Below the pieces are notes generated by a model that saw only the letters and a program-made list of their open reading frames with translations, did not search any database and was not told the origin of the DNA. This document shows positions 54,497 to 63,535 of a DNA stretch of 64,000 nt, piece by piece. This DNA is from an uncultured Croceitalea sp. (GTDB lineage: Bacteria > Bacteroidota > Bacteroidia > Flavobacteriales > Flavobacteriaceae), in NCBI GenBank assembly GCA_947494805.1, contig CANLWK010000002.1, positions 1,042,662 through 1,106,661 on the forward strand. The letters are read 5' to 3'. Position 1 is the stretch's first letter. Every line of letters starts with the position of its first letter. The translations under genes were made by a program, and so were the position numbers.

Positions 54497-56011
54497 TTAA
54501 AAGCCAAATCTTTTAATCAAACCGATAATCTTATTTTGAATCTGTTCGGGTAGGTTTTTCATTATTTGTTTATAAAGTAAACTATTTGATTCAATCAACA
54601 TAATGCTTCGTTTATTAAATGTCAGAAAAAACGAAACAATAACAAAAAGAATACTTATCACAAAACTTAAATAAACATTTATGTCCATTTCAAAATACCA
54701 AAGGTAGGTAAACAACCCTGCGATAAATGGCAGGTAAAACAATAAATAACTACCAAAAAGTTTAGCGTTGTTCGACGACAACAAGGAAAATTTCAGTGAT
54801 ATGTAGATATAGCAACTAAAAAAGAAAGTAATTGACGCAGTCAAAACACCAAAAGCGAGGCCTACAAGTCCAAAGAATTTAGAGCCAATAAATCCGAAAG
54901 CCATCAATGATAAAAGAAAAATCAGTTCAAATACAATACTATTGAAAATCAGTCCCGTTGATTTTAAAAATGACCTGTTGATTCTGAATCCAAACCTAAA
55001 TGGTAACCCTAAAATCAACACTTGAATAATTTTAATCGATTCTTCCCAACCCGGACCTAACATTATCCATATTATTAAATCGGCATGAAGAAAAACGAGT
55101 ATAGATATTGGCGCCAAAATCATTATTGACTGGCACACACTAAAAAAATAAAAATTCGCTATTTTTTCTTTATCATTCTTCCTTTGTGATAATATAGGAA
55201 ACATTACCGAATCATAAATACCTCCAAACAAGCTTGCCGGAACTGAATATAATTGGTAGGCTTTCGAGTAAATACCGAGCTTCTGAGGTCCTAAAAACTT
55301 TCCGACCAAAAGATTATCTATAGTATCTGATAAATATCCAACTATGGTATTTAAGGTAAATCCGCTTCCAAAAAAAAGTAAATTTTTAATATCAATTTTA
55401 AGCATTTTAGATGTGAAAATTGGTTTACAATAAAACCACATCAAAATACAGGCAATGACCATCTTGGCGAACTGCCCAAACAATAGCGCCCAAAAACCAT
55501 AACCTAAAAACGCAAATACAATCGCAAACAAGGCATAACCAAAGACAAGTGAAATGATGTTTATTTTTTCACATGCGGCAAACTTCAAATCTCTGGTCAA
55601 CAGGGCCATTCCAGTTCCTGTCAAAGACTTAATTGGAAATAGAAAAGCAATAAAATACAGCCCATTGGTAATGGGTTCCATATCAAAACTTCTTGCAATA
55701 AATGGTGTTACCAGCGCGAACAAAAGGCCTAAAACAGTTCCAAACAATAGAGAAAGTGTATAGCCAGTTCTTATTTCCTGTTTTGAAAGCTGATCTTTTT
55801 GAATTAGTGCAGGACCAATACCCATTTGTGAAAATAAGCCTGTGAAGCCAACTAAAATTAATATAAAAGCTACATAACCAAACTCTTTAGGTGAAATAAG
55901 CCTAGCCAAAATCGCCAACAAAACAAACTGCGTTAAAATCGTGAACAATGAACCGGACATCTTCCAGAAAGCACCCTTGACACCCTTTCGCGTTAATGAT
56001 TTGTTTTCCAT
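54497..56011 (-). CDS. lipid-linked oligosaccharide flippase (Wzx, MOP family)
   Basis: The 504-residue protein has about 12-14 membrane helices and the MOP-family start KGAFWKMSGSLFTILTQFVL with LARLISPKEFGYVA and IGPALIQKDQLSKQEIRTGY, like WzxC-type exporters. Flippases of this type move the lipid-linked repeat to the periplasm. I placed the start at the ATG at 56011; an upstream TTG would add 11 residues. It is divergent from the first glycosyltransferase gene and upstream of the polymerase. Confidence 0.92.
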   Translation of the reverse strand: MENKSLTRKGVKGAFWKMSGSLFTILTQFVLLAILARLISPKEFGYVAFILILVGFTGLFSQMGIGPALIQKDQLSKQEIRTGYTLSLLFGTVLGLLFALVTPFIARSFDMEPITNGLYFIAFLFPIKSLTGTGMALLTRDLKFAACEKINIISLVFGYALFAIVFAFLGYGFWALLFGQFAKMVIACILMWFYCKPIFTSKMLKIDIKNLLFFGSGFTLNTIVGYLSDTIDNLLVGKFLGPQKLGIYSKAYQLYSVPASLFGGIYDSVMFPILSQRKNDKEKIANFYFFSVCQSIMILAPISILVFLHADLIIWIMLGPGWEESIKIIQVLILGLPFRFGFRINRSFLKSTGLIFNSIVFELIFLLSLMAFGFIGSKFFGLVGLAFGVLTASITFFFSCYIYISLKFSLLSSNNAKLFGSYLLFYLPFIAGLFTYLWYFEMDINVYLSFVISILFVIVSFFLTFNKRSIMLIESNSLLYKQIMKNLPEQIQNKIIGLIKRFGF

Positions 56012-56271
56012 AATACTACAAAGTACGATTATTGAATTGGTCAAATAGAAAGATAGGGCTACTGAAAAGAATCAACTGGTGTAAATTATTTTATATAAAC
56101 TATTCGTTTAGTTTGACATGCAAATTTACGATGAACATTGTGGGGTCTAAAAATTTATTGTACCAAATGTAGTTTTCATGCGTTCAAATACTCAATTGAA
56201 AGCAATAAAAACCTTTCAGCGATTTTTTCTAACTATAAACATGAAAACAAAACTATCTAGTAGAGAACTTC

Positions 56272-56279
56272 TATTTTTG
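56272..56279 (+). promoter_or_regulatory. -7 element upstream of the glycosyltransferase operon
   Basis: TATTTTTG matches TAnnTTTG and lies 17 bases before the ATG at 56297, in the divergent space (56012-56296) between flippase and first glycosyltransferase. I see no clear -33 element. Confidence 0.4.
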
Positions 56280-56296
56280 AACCTGAAAACAAAGTA

Positions 56297-57370
56297 ATGA
56301 AGAAAGACAAAATAAAAATTCTCTTTGTTCTGCCATCCCTTAGACCGGGCGGGGCCGAAAGAGTCGTTAGTTTTATTGCTTCCAAGATTAACAGAAACAA
56401 CTTTCTTCCAACACTGGTAATTCTTGGATTTAAGAAGGATGCAGCGTATGAAATCCCAAATACCAACCTAGTTTTTTTAAATCAGAACAGAACCTTGACA
56501 GCTATACCTGCATTGTTTTCACTTATAAAGAAAGAATCGCCGGATATCGTTTTCTCTTCCATTGGTCAATTGAATGCACTTCTTGGTTGTTTTTCTCTTT
56601 TTTTTAAAAAAACAAAGTTTGTAGGTCGCGCAGCAAGTATTTTCAGTTCTTTTGACAGTCACAATAAAAATGTCAAAAAAATCAATCTCAATTCATTCTA
56701 TCGATTCGCATATCAAAGACTACATGCCGTAATTTGCCAGTCTGAAGACATGTACAATGAGGTGCAAAAAAAAATGGGAACAAAAGAAACTAAAATGTTC
56801 AAAATACCCAACCCGGCTAGAGAAGACATTAGGTTTACAAAGAACAGAGAAGGCAGCGATAAACTGCGATGTGTAACAGTGGGTAGGTTAAGCCCCGAAA
56901 AAGGACACCTAAGGGTTTTAGAAGCTTTAAATAGCCTTGGGATCGCTTTTCAGTATACAATAATAGGATCAGGAGTTGAAGAAACTAAAATAAAAGACCT
57001 GGTCAAACACCTAAAATTAGATAAACATGTCACCTATATACCATTTACAAAAGAAGTCGATAAATACTTAGGAGAAAACGACGTCTTTCTTCAAGGTTCT
57101 TTTTCTGAAGGCTTCCCAAATGCTTTAATGGAAAGTTGTTTAGCAGGCACCCCCGTTCTAGCTTTTGATTGTCCCGGTGGCACCAAAGAAATTGTTCAAC
57201 ACGGCATCAATGGCTATTTGGCCAAAGACTCACACGACTTTACAAAAAGACTACATCAAATAGCTTCAAAAGAATGGCATCCTAATGAAATTAGACAGAG
57301 CGTACTTGACAAATTTAGTGCCGATATCATTTTGAACAAATATGAAGAATTATTCAGAAAACTCTTGTAG
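56297..57370 (+). CDS. glycosyltransferase family 4 (first of four)
   Basis: The 357-residue GT-B protein has the N-terminal FVLPSLRPGGAERVVSFIA, the donor-domain start VTVGRLSPEKGHLRVLEAL and the nucleotide-sugar site GSFSEGFPNALMESCLAGTP with DCPGGTKEIV. This is the GT4 pattern. The sugar and linkage cannot be read from sequence. It is followed by the next glycosyltransferase after 3 bases. Confidence 0.92.
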   Translation: MKKDKIKILFVLPSLRPGGAERVVSFIASKINRNNFLPTLVILGFKKDAAYEIPNTNLVFLNQNRTLTAIPALFSLIKKESPDIVFSSIGQLNALLGCFSLFFKKTKFVGRAASIFSSFDSHNKNVKKINLNSFYRFAYQRLHAVICQSEDMYNEVQKKMGTKETKMFKIPNPAREDIRFTKNREGSDKLRCVTVGRLSPEKGHLRVLEALNSLGIAFQYTIIGSGVEETKIKDLVKHLKLDKHVTYIPFTKEVDKYLGENDVFLQGSFSEGFPNALMESCLAGTPVLAFDCPGGTKEIVQHGINGYLAKDSHDFTKRLHQIASKEWHPNEIRQSVLDKFSADIILNKYEELFRKLL

Positions 57371-57373
57371 TAC

Positions 57374-58438
57374 ATGCAGAACAAAAAAATAGTTCAACTA
57401 ATTACTGGCTTAGGAGGTGGCGGAGCCGAACAAATGGTTCTTAAACTGGGTAAGGAAGCAAGGCAACATGACAAAGAATCATTGATTATTTCGGTAAGCT
57501 CAATAAACACACTTGAACAAAAGTTTAAAGATGCTGGAATCAATTATCACTTTTTAGGCATCGATTCGCCACAAAATCTTTTTAGCGGACTTCGAAAACT
57601 AAAAAAGATATTGAAAAATGAAAACATTATGGTCATACATTGTCATATGTTCCATGCATTGCTGATCGGTATTCTGTTCAAGGCTTTTTACCGAGACATA
57701 CCTTTGGTCTTTACACTACACAATAATGATGTGCAACAAAAGTATCGAGCCATTTTTCTGAAAATGACAAAAAGGTTTCGTGCAGCCGATATTCTGTTTT
57801 CTAAAAATGGTGCGCAAAACTATCTGAAGAATTCAATCATAATTCCGAACGGTTTGGACATCAGTACCTTTGAAGTGAAAGGTAACTCTAGATTATTGAC
57901 CGCCTCAAAAGAATTCCATTTTTTATTCCTAGGTAGTCTAACAGAACAAAAAAATCCTTTGGGCCTCATAAAGCTTTGCCAAGACTTACTTGCGTCAAAA
58001 CATGAAAACTTTGTTATTGATGTTGTCGGCGATGGCCCACTAAGGTCTTCGCTAGAGGTTGAAATTAATGAGCACAATTTAAATAGGCACATAAAGCTTC
58101 ATGGTTTTTCAAATAAGGTAATAGCCTTTTTGAAAAATTCACATTGCCTTATTATGCCTTCACATTGGGAGGGTATGCCGGTAGTCATTTTAGAAGCAGG
58201 TGCGGCGAAGTTGCCTATTATTTCTACTCCTGTTGGTTCAATTGGAGATATCATATCAAAAGAGACAGGTTACCTATCTTCTTTGGATGATTTTTCAGAC
58301 AAGATGAAATATGTAGTGAAAGAATATGAAACCGCAGTCAAAAAGAGCGAAAGGTTCTATGATCATGTAGTCACCAATTATGGCATACAAGAAATATTTG
58401 ATAAACATTTGAAACTATATGATGCTGTTTCAAACTAA
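57374..58438 (+). CDS. glycosyltransferase family 4 (second)
   Basis: The 354-residue GT-B protein has VQLITGLGGGGAEQMVLKLG at the start, FLGSLTEQKNPLGLIKLCQD, and the EX7E-type donor site PSHWEGMPVVILEAGAAKLP followed by STPVGSIGDII. It is 3 bases downstream of the previous transferase and likely adds the next sugar of the repeat; 145 bases separate it from the third. Confidence 0.92.
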   Translation: MQNKKIVQLITGLGGGGAEQMVLKLGKEARQHDKESLIISVSSINTLEQKFKDAGINYHFLGIDSPQNLFSGLRKLKKILKNENIMVIHCHMFHALLIGILFKAFYRDIPLVFTLHNNDVQQKYRAIFLKMTKRFRAADILFSKNGAQNYLKNSIIIPNGLDISTFEVKGNSRLLTASKEFHFLFLGSLTEQKNPLGLIKLCQDLLASKHENFVIDVVGDGPLRSSLEVEINEHNLNRHIKLHGFSNKVIAFLKNSHCLIMPSHWEGMPVVILEAGAAKLPIISTPVGSIGDIISKETGYLSSLDDFSDKMKYVVKEYETAVKKSERFYDHVVTNYGIQEIFDKHLKLYDAVSN

Positions 58439-58583
58439 ATTTCAACAATTTACCAGTGTTTTTTTATCAGTCCATAAGTTCAAAAACCTATAATAAGTAT
58501 TTGGTTTTAAAGTTATAATATCATAAACAAAGTAGACATTACCTATAACCAACCGGACAGCAATGTCAATTTAGAAATAGTAA

Positions 58584-59717
58584 ATGAAAAAAATAGTTCT
58601 GGTCTGTTCATATGCGGGCTCATTAATAGGATTTAGAGGAGATTTCATTTCAGAACTGGTCAAGAAAGGCTTTCAAGTGTATACCCTTGCCCCTAACATG
58701 ACTGATGAAGAAGTAAAAGAAATCAAAAATTTGCAAGCGATACCGCTATCATATAAGCTTCAAAGAAAGGGGTTAAACCCGATAAACGATTTCAAAACCA
58801 TTTTAGAATTGAAAAGTATAATTAAAGAATATGATATTGATCTGGTTTTTCCATACACCATCAAACCGGTCATATATTCTTCAATTGCTGCAAAATGGCT
58901 AGGTGTACCAGTTATTTCTTTAATCACCGGACTTGGTTTTACATTTAGCTCAACTTCAACGAAATCAAAAATTCTCGAAAAAGTAACTACTTTATTGTAT
59001 AAAAAATCTATTGGTTCCAACAAATCGGTGATTTTTCAAAATCAAGACGATTATCAGCTTTTTCTTAAAAAAAATATTCTATCCATAAATCATCCCTATA
59101 AAATCGTTGACGGATCTGGTGTTAATCTCGAACGTTACTCCTTTAAAAAGCCAAGAGTAAATGGTGCCCCGGTAAAATTTGTCTTTGTTGGTCGTCTTAT
59201 AAAAGAGAAAGGAATCCAATTATACATTGAAGCCGCAAAAAAACTTAAAAGAGAATTTGAAAGTGCTGAATTTCATATTTTGGGAAGTCATGACGGGTCA
59301 CAAAATTCTGTTTCATTAGATGTATTGAACAAATTACATGAGGAAGGAATAGTTGTATATCATGGTAGACAGAATGATATTGCAAGTTATCTGCATAAGT
59401 CAGATGTTTTTGTACTACCTACCTATTACAGGGAAGGTGTGCCAAGGTCAATTTTAGAGGCACTGTCGGTAGGTTTGCCAATCATAACAACAGATTCACC
59501 TGGATGTAGAGAAACCATAAAACTTGATGATCCAAATGGTATATTAGTGCAAAAAGAAAATTTTGATGAGCTTTTATCGGCCATGAACTTCTTTTTAACC
59601 AATAAAGATGAAATCAATATTATGGGAGAAAAAAGCCGCAGATTGGCCCAAACGAGATTTGATGTAAATATTATCAATTCCGATATATTGGAGGTAATCG
59701 ATAAGGTATTAAACTAA
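58584..59717 (+). CDS. glycosyltransferase family 4 (third)
   Basis: The 377-residue GT-B protein starts IVLVCSYAGSLIGFRGDFI and has SLITGLGFTFSS, FVFVGRLIKEKGIQLYIEAA and the donor site LPTYYREGVPRSILEALSVG with TTDSPGCRETI. The N-terminal half, including SLITGLGFTF, is that of the PglA/CapM group, which adds the second sugar to PglC-type lipid-linked sugars. It is followed after 56 bases by the PglC-like gene, which fits with that step. Confidence 0.92.
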   Translation: MKKIVLVCSYAGSLIGFRGDFISELVKKGFQVYTLAPNMTDEEVKEIKNLQAIPLSYKLQRKGLNPINDFKTILELKSIIKEYDIDLVFPYTIKPVIYSSIAAKWLGVPVISLITGLGFTFSSTSTKSKILEKVTTLLYKKSIGSNKSVIFQNQDDYQLFLKKNILSINHPYKIVDGSGVNLERYSFKKPRVNGAPVKFVFVGRLIKEKGIQLYIEAAKKLKREFESAEFHILGSHDGSQNSVSLDVLNKLHEEGIVVYHGRQNDIASYLHKSDVFVLPTYYREGVPRSILEALSVGLPIITTDSPGCRETIKLDDPNGILVQKENFDELLSAMNFFLTNKDEINIMGEKSRRLAQTRFDVNIINSDILEVIDKVLN

Positions 59718-59773
59718 TTCTACATATTACTTAAACCTCAATTTCTACATTTTTCACAGAATAGATAAAGCCT

Positions 59774-60409
59774 ATGTACAAGAATGTTATCAAAAGAATT
59801 CTAGATTTGGTTTTGGCCTTAGCGCTTCTAGTTATGTTGTCACCAATTATTATTATAGTCTCTATAATCTTAGTAGTGGTCAATAACGGCAAACCATTCT
59901 ATACCCAAAGGAGACCTGGAAAATCTGAGAAGGTTTTCAGTATTCTTAAGTTCAAGACCATGAACGATAAAAAGGATGATAAGGGAAATCTATTGCCAGA
60001 CACATATAGGTTAACCGGTTTTGGTAAGTTTCTAAGAAAAACATCCATAGATGAATTTCCGCAACTGATCAATGTAATTTGGGGTGATATGAGTCTTGTT
60101 GGGCCACGTCCGTTACTTGTAAGGTATCTACCCTATTATACTGAAGAAGAAAAGGTGCGTTTTACTCTAAGGCCAGGTATTACAGGTCTTGCACAGGTCT
60201 CTGGTCGCAATTTTCTCACATGGGACAATAAACTAAGCAAAGATATAGAGTATGCCAATAACTTATCGTTAAAGTTAGATATCGAAATTCTTTGGAAAAC
60301 ATTCTGGAAAACGATTAAAGGTAGTGATGTGGCGGTAGATCAAGATGCAGTACCAGAAATGGTAGCCCTGGATGAAGAGAGAAAGGGTGATGAGAAGTTC
60401 AACAATTAA
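59774..60409 (+). CDS. initiating sugar-phosphate transferase (PglC-like)
   Basis: The 211-residue protein is a short phosphoglycosyl transferase: one membrane-embedded helix (LVLALALLVMLSPIIIIVSI), FYTQRRPGKSEKVFSILKFKTM, RKTSIDEFPQLINVIWGDM with the catalytic Asp-Glu pair, VGPRPLLVRYLPYY and RPGITGLAQVSGRN. It starts repeat-unit assembly on undecaprenyl phosphate. PglC-type enzymes use UDP-diacetylated bacillosamine or similar sugars, which agrees with the PglF/PglE-like pair at 34.7-37.8 kb. Confidence 0.94.
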   Translation: MYKNVIKRILDLVLALALLVMLSPIIIIVSIILVVVNNGKPFYTQRRPGKSEKVFSILKFKTMNDKKDDKGNLLPDTYRLTGFGKFLRKTSIDEFPQLINVIWGDMSLVGPRPLLVRYLPYYTEEEKVRFTLRPGITGLAQVSGRNFLTWDNKLSKDIEYANNLSLKLDIEILWKTFWKTIKGSDVAVDQDAVPEMVALDEERKGDEKFNN

Positions 60410-60413
60410 TAAG

Positions 60414-61553
60414 ATGGACGTTCTTTTTGTTTTAATGCACTTTGGCAAAGACGGGGTATCAACAAATGTACTTGATTTAACAGAAGGTCTTGTAAATCGT
60501 GGTCATACCGTAAGCGTAATAACAAGTGGCTTTAGAAAAGGTATTTCCACAAATCTAGAGTTTTATGAAAGTATACAAGAGAAATTCCAAAAATGGAATG
60601 TAAAGACGTATTACTTTAAGGAACCCTCAGGTGATTTACTCAAAAGAGGATACCAGGCACTGAGCAGCATGTTATACATATTGAAAAAAATCAATGTCTT
60701 GAAACCTGACATAATACACTGCCACTCACCCAACCTAACATTTTTACCTTGGCTATTGCGAAAGAAGTTTGTCTCGACCGTTCACTCAGATGTTATCAAG
60801 CCCAATTTTAAATATAAGCATCCAACTATTCTCATTGCAGTAAGTGAAGGTTCAAAACATTTTACTGAAACAGTAATGAGATCCAAACCTGAAACCGTCA
60901 GGATAGTACATCATGGGATTTCGAAAAGATTTGCAACAAAAACCAAGCAAATTAAACTTGAAGCACTAAAAGAAAAATACAATATCTCGAATTCAAATGA
61001 AAAAGTAACAGTTGGTTTTGTGGGAAGGCTGGCTCCGGTCAAAGGGATAGACACCTTGTTGAATACTGTCGGCAATTATTTGCCACAAGACGTATTGCAA
61101 AAAATACAACTGGTACTTCTCGGTGATTACTTGACCGAACAAAACGAAAATTGGGTTGAGGGCTTGGTACGTGATAATAATTTAGAAAAAATTGTTAGTA
61201 TAGTTCCTTTTCAAGACCCAAAGCCATTTTATGATCTTTTTGACATTCTTGTGCTACCTTCAAGATCTGATACATTTGGGTTAGTGGCGGTTGAAGCAAT
61301 GATGAGTGGCTGTTGTACAATTAGATCCGACTCCTTTGGTGCAATAGATCAAATTGATCATGGCCAAAATGGTTTTATATTTAAGGTGAATGACGAAAAT
61401 GGACTTGGTGTTTTGTTGAATCAAGTAATCGCCAACAGAGAACTCAGAAAAAACATCGGTAGAAAAGGTAAAGAAAAGGCATTGAACTCTTTTACAATAG
61501 AGAAAATGGTTCATGGCACAATTGATGTTTACAAAGAACTATTGCAACTATAA
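60414..61553 (+). CDS. glycosyltransferase family 4 (fourth)
   Basis: The 379-residue GT-B protein has VLFVLMHFGKDGVSTNVLDL, IIHCHSPNLTFLPWL, VGFVGRLAPVKGIDTLLNTV and the donor site LPSRSDTFGLVAVEAMMSGC with RSDSFGAIDQI. I placed the start at the ATG at 60414, 4 bases after the PglC-like stop; an ATG at 60372 would add 14 residues and overlap that gene. Its co-transcription with the initiating transferase suggests an early step. Confidence 0.9.
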   Translation: MDVLFVLMHFGKDGVSTNVLDLTEGLVNRGHTVSVITSGFRKGISTNLEFYESIQEKFQKWNVKTYYFKEPSGDLLKRGYQALSSMLYILKKINVLKPDIIHCHSPNLTFLPWLLRKKFVSTVHSDVIKPNFKYKHPTILIAVSEGSKHFTETVMRSKPETVRIVHHGISKRFATKTKQIKLEALKEKYNISNSNEKVTVGFVGRLAPVKGIDTLLNTVGNYLPQDVLQKIQLVLLGDYLTEQNENWVEGLVRDNNLEKIVSIVPFQDPKPFYDLFDILVLPSRSDTFGLVAVEAMMSGCCTIRSDSFGAIDQIDHGQNGFIFKVNDENGLGVLLNQVIANRELRKNIGRKGKEKALNSFTIEKMVHGTIDVYKELLQL

Positions 61554-61591
61554 CTAAATACATAAATAATAACCACAAATACCAAAGTAAT

Positions 61592-62290
61592 ATGTTGTTT
61601 CCAGAACTTAGAAGAAATGAAGTGAACAGTATGAGAGCTTCACCCGCTTTTTTCAAAGGACTTAGAAGAAGGATTTTCAATACTAGAAAACAGAAAGTAT
61701 TTGTTGTAGGTTTCCATAAAACAGGAACGTCATCCATGGGGAAAGCTTTGCAAATACTTGGTTATAAGGTCTGTGGGCTTTTAAAAGAAGGGTTTGATTT
61801 TGAACAATCGGAGAAAGATCCAAGAGAATACATTTTGGAAAAAGGTAAACCGCTGTTAAATGAATACGAAGCCTTTCAAGATACCCCATGGTTCTTGTTC
61901 TATGAAGAGCTATACGAAATGTATCCAGATGCATATTTCATATTGACAACCAGAAACTCGAATAAATGGTTGGCGAGCCTTCAAAAGCATTTTAAAGATA
62001 AATCATGGCCCTATCATGAATGGATTTATGGCACACTAGATTCCTTGAACCATGGCGAAGTTTATTTAAAAAGGTATGAGGTCCACAACAAAGCGGTCAG
62101 AGAGTTTTTCCATAACAAACCAAACTTTATTGAATATAAACTCGAAGAGGATGGTTGGGAGAAGTTGGCAGGTTTTCTTAAAATAAAAGTTCCGAAAACA
62201 GAATACCCACATGCCAACCAAGCTGCACTCAAAGGTAAATTCTATTACAAATTAAAGCTCGCCCTAGTCAAGTTTTACTATAAAAAATAG
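61592..62290 (+). CDS. sulfotransferase family protein (second of the locus)
   Basis: The 232-residue protein has the PAPS 5'-loop VFVVGFHKTGTSSMGKAL and the 3'-phosphate segment YFILTTRNSNKWLASLQKHF, matching the Sulfotransfer_4-like (P-loop) group. A short basic start and a basic C-terminal tail suggest membrane association. It lies 38 bases after the last glycosyltransferase in the same direction. With the sulfotransferase at 40.5 kb this gives two candidate enzymes for using the PAPS made by the cys genes. Confidence 0.87.
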   Translation: MLFPELRRNEVNSMRASPAFFKGLRRRIFNTRKQKVFVVGFHKTGTSSMGKALQILGYKVCGLLKEGFDFEQSEKDPREYILEKGKPLLNEYEAFQDTPWFLFYEELYEMYPDAYFILTTRNSNKWLASLQKHFKDKSWPYHEWIYGTLDSLNHGEVYLKRYEVHNKAVREFFHNKPNFIEYKLEEDGWEKLAGFLKIKVPKTEYPHANQAALKGKFYYKLKLALVKFYYKK

Positions 62291-62308
62291 ATTGCGGGTT
62301 TATAAGAC

Positions 62309-63412
62309 TTAAGACTGGGCTTTTTCCCTATATTTAGGAAAAAAGCCCTCTTCAACATTTAAAATTTTGGTATCTGAACCCTTATCTTCTGATCTAGTAT
62401 CAATTAACTTTAGGTAAATCTCGTTATTGACGACTTTCCTGCCTGTAAAAAAATCAATATCATCATCGTACTGAAAGTATTTCTTTTTGTACAAATACAA
62501 ATTGTCATCATCCCTATTAGATAATCCTCCACCGATCATATAAAACTGTATGCCATTTTCCCTTGCCCACTTGATCGCACTAATTTTTAGAAATTCATTT
62601 GGACGTAGCTTGAAGTGGTTTGAACTTGTTCCACCTAAAAAAGAAAATATAGTATCATTGGACAACAAGAAAAACTCACATGAAATAGGTGAGTCTCCCT
62701 GGTATACCAACCCTATAGCACACTTCTGAGGATTTTCACTACATATTGCTAAAAAATACTCCAACTTATGATAGAAAGAATCAATAGCATCCCTCCTATC
62801 CATTGTTCCAATATAGACCTCATAGAACGCCTTAATTTTTTCTTCTAGTATATTTTGATGGTGAAACTCAAAACGTAAACCAATTTTTTCGGCTTTTCTA
62901 AACTGATTGCGAGTATTTGGTTTTAGATTGGACCAAAATTTATCCCAATCCGTAATATCGCCTCTAACATTTTTTAAAGTATGCAGTGTATGGCCAGAAT
63001 AATGACTATGATTACCATAAAAATTAAATCTTAAAAACTCAGAAACAATGTCATTATCATGATACCATTGGTCCACTTCTTTCCAAAACAAATCAACTAA
63101 AGCTTCATCAGTATCTTCTTTAAAAAATGGTCCATTGTATCCCCATGGGCTGGAAACATCATAATAATCGCCAACCGTCTTTTCAGAAGCAATAGGTCTT
63201 AGAAAAAAGGGCATTACTGCTATTACTTCGTTATCAACTGAAAAGATGAAACATTTCAGGGCCGTATTATCATTTTGAGAGCTATTTAAAAGCTCATAGC
63301 AATAATATGGGCTATCACAATTGAGCTGTTCAAGCAATTCTCTATAAATCGTAATTTCATTTGTAGAACCAAAAGAGTTGATCTCTAATTGAAAAACTTG
63401 GGGTTTTGACAT
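62309..63412 (-). CDS. FemAB-like / GNAT-fold transferase
   Basis: The 367-residue soluble protein has the two-part GNAT fold of FemAB-related proteins: DYYDVSSPWGYNGPFF and EFLRFNFYGNHS in the first half, KPNTRNQFRKAEKIGLRFEF in the middle, then CAIGLVYQGDSPISCEFFLL and LRPNEFLKISAIKWARENG with GGGLSNRDDDNLYLYKKKYF. FemAB proteins move amino acids from aminoacyl-tRNA; relatives in polysaccharide loci are common but mostly uncharacterised. It converges with the second sulfotransferase over an 18-base gap. An amino-acid or acyl decoration of the polymer is possible. Confidence 0.82.
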   Translation of the reverse strand: MSKPQVFQLEINSFGSTNEITIYRELLEQLNCDSPYYCYELLNSSQNDNTALKCFIFSVDNEVIAVMPFFLRPIASEKTVGDYYDVSSPWGYNGPFFKEDTDEALVDLFWKEVDQWYHDNDIVSEFLRFNFYGNHSHYSGHTLHTLKNVRGDITDWDKFWSNLKPNTRNQFRKAEKIGLRFEFHHQNILEEKIKAFYEVYIGTMDRRDAIDSFYHKLEYFLAICSENPQKCAIGLVYQGDSPISCEFFLLSNDTIFSFLGGTSSNHFKLRPNEFLKISAIKWARENGIQFYMIGGGLSNRDDDNLYLYKKKYFQYDDDIDFFTGRKVVNNEIYLKLIDTRSEDKGSDTKILNVEEGFFPKYREKAQS

Positions 63413-63535
63413 TTACAATGTTTTAAAAGAATAGTTTAATTTTTTACGATATCAATCTAAAAGAAAAGATAATCAAAGTATTATCCAATAAACGATTTAG
63501 TCACAAAGTTAGATTTTTGGCAGGTCAAAGAAAAA

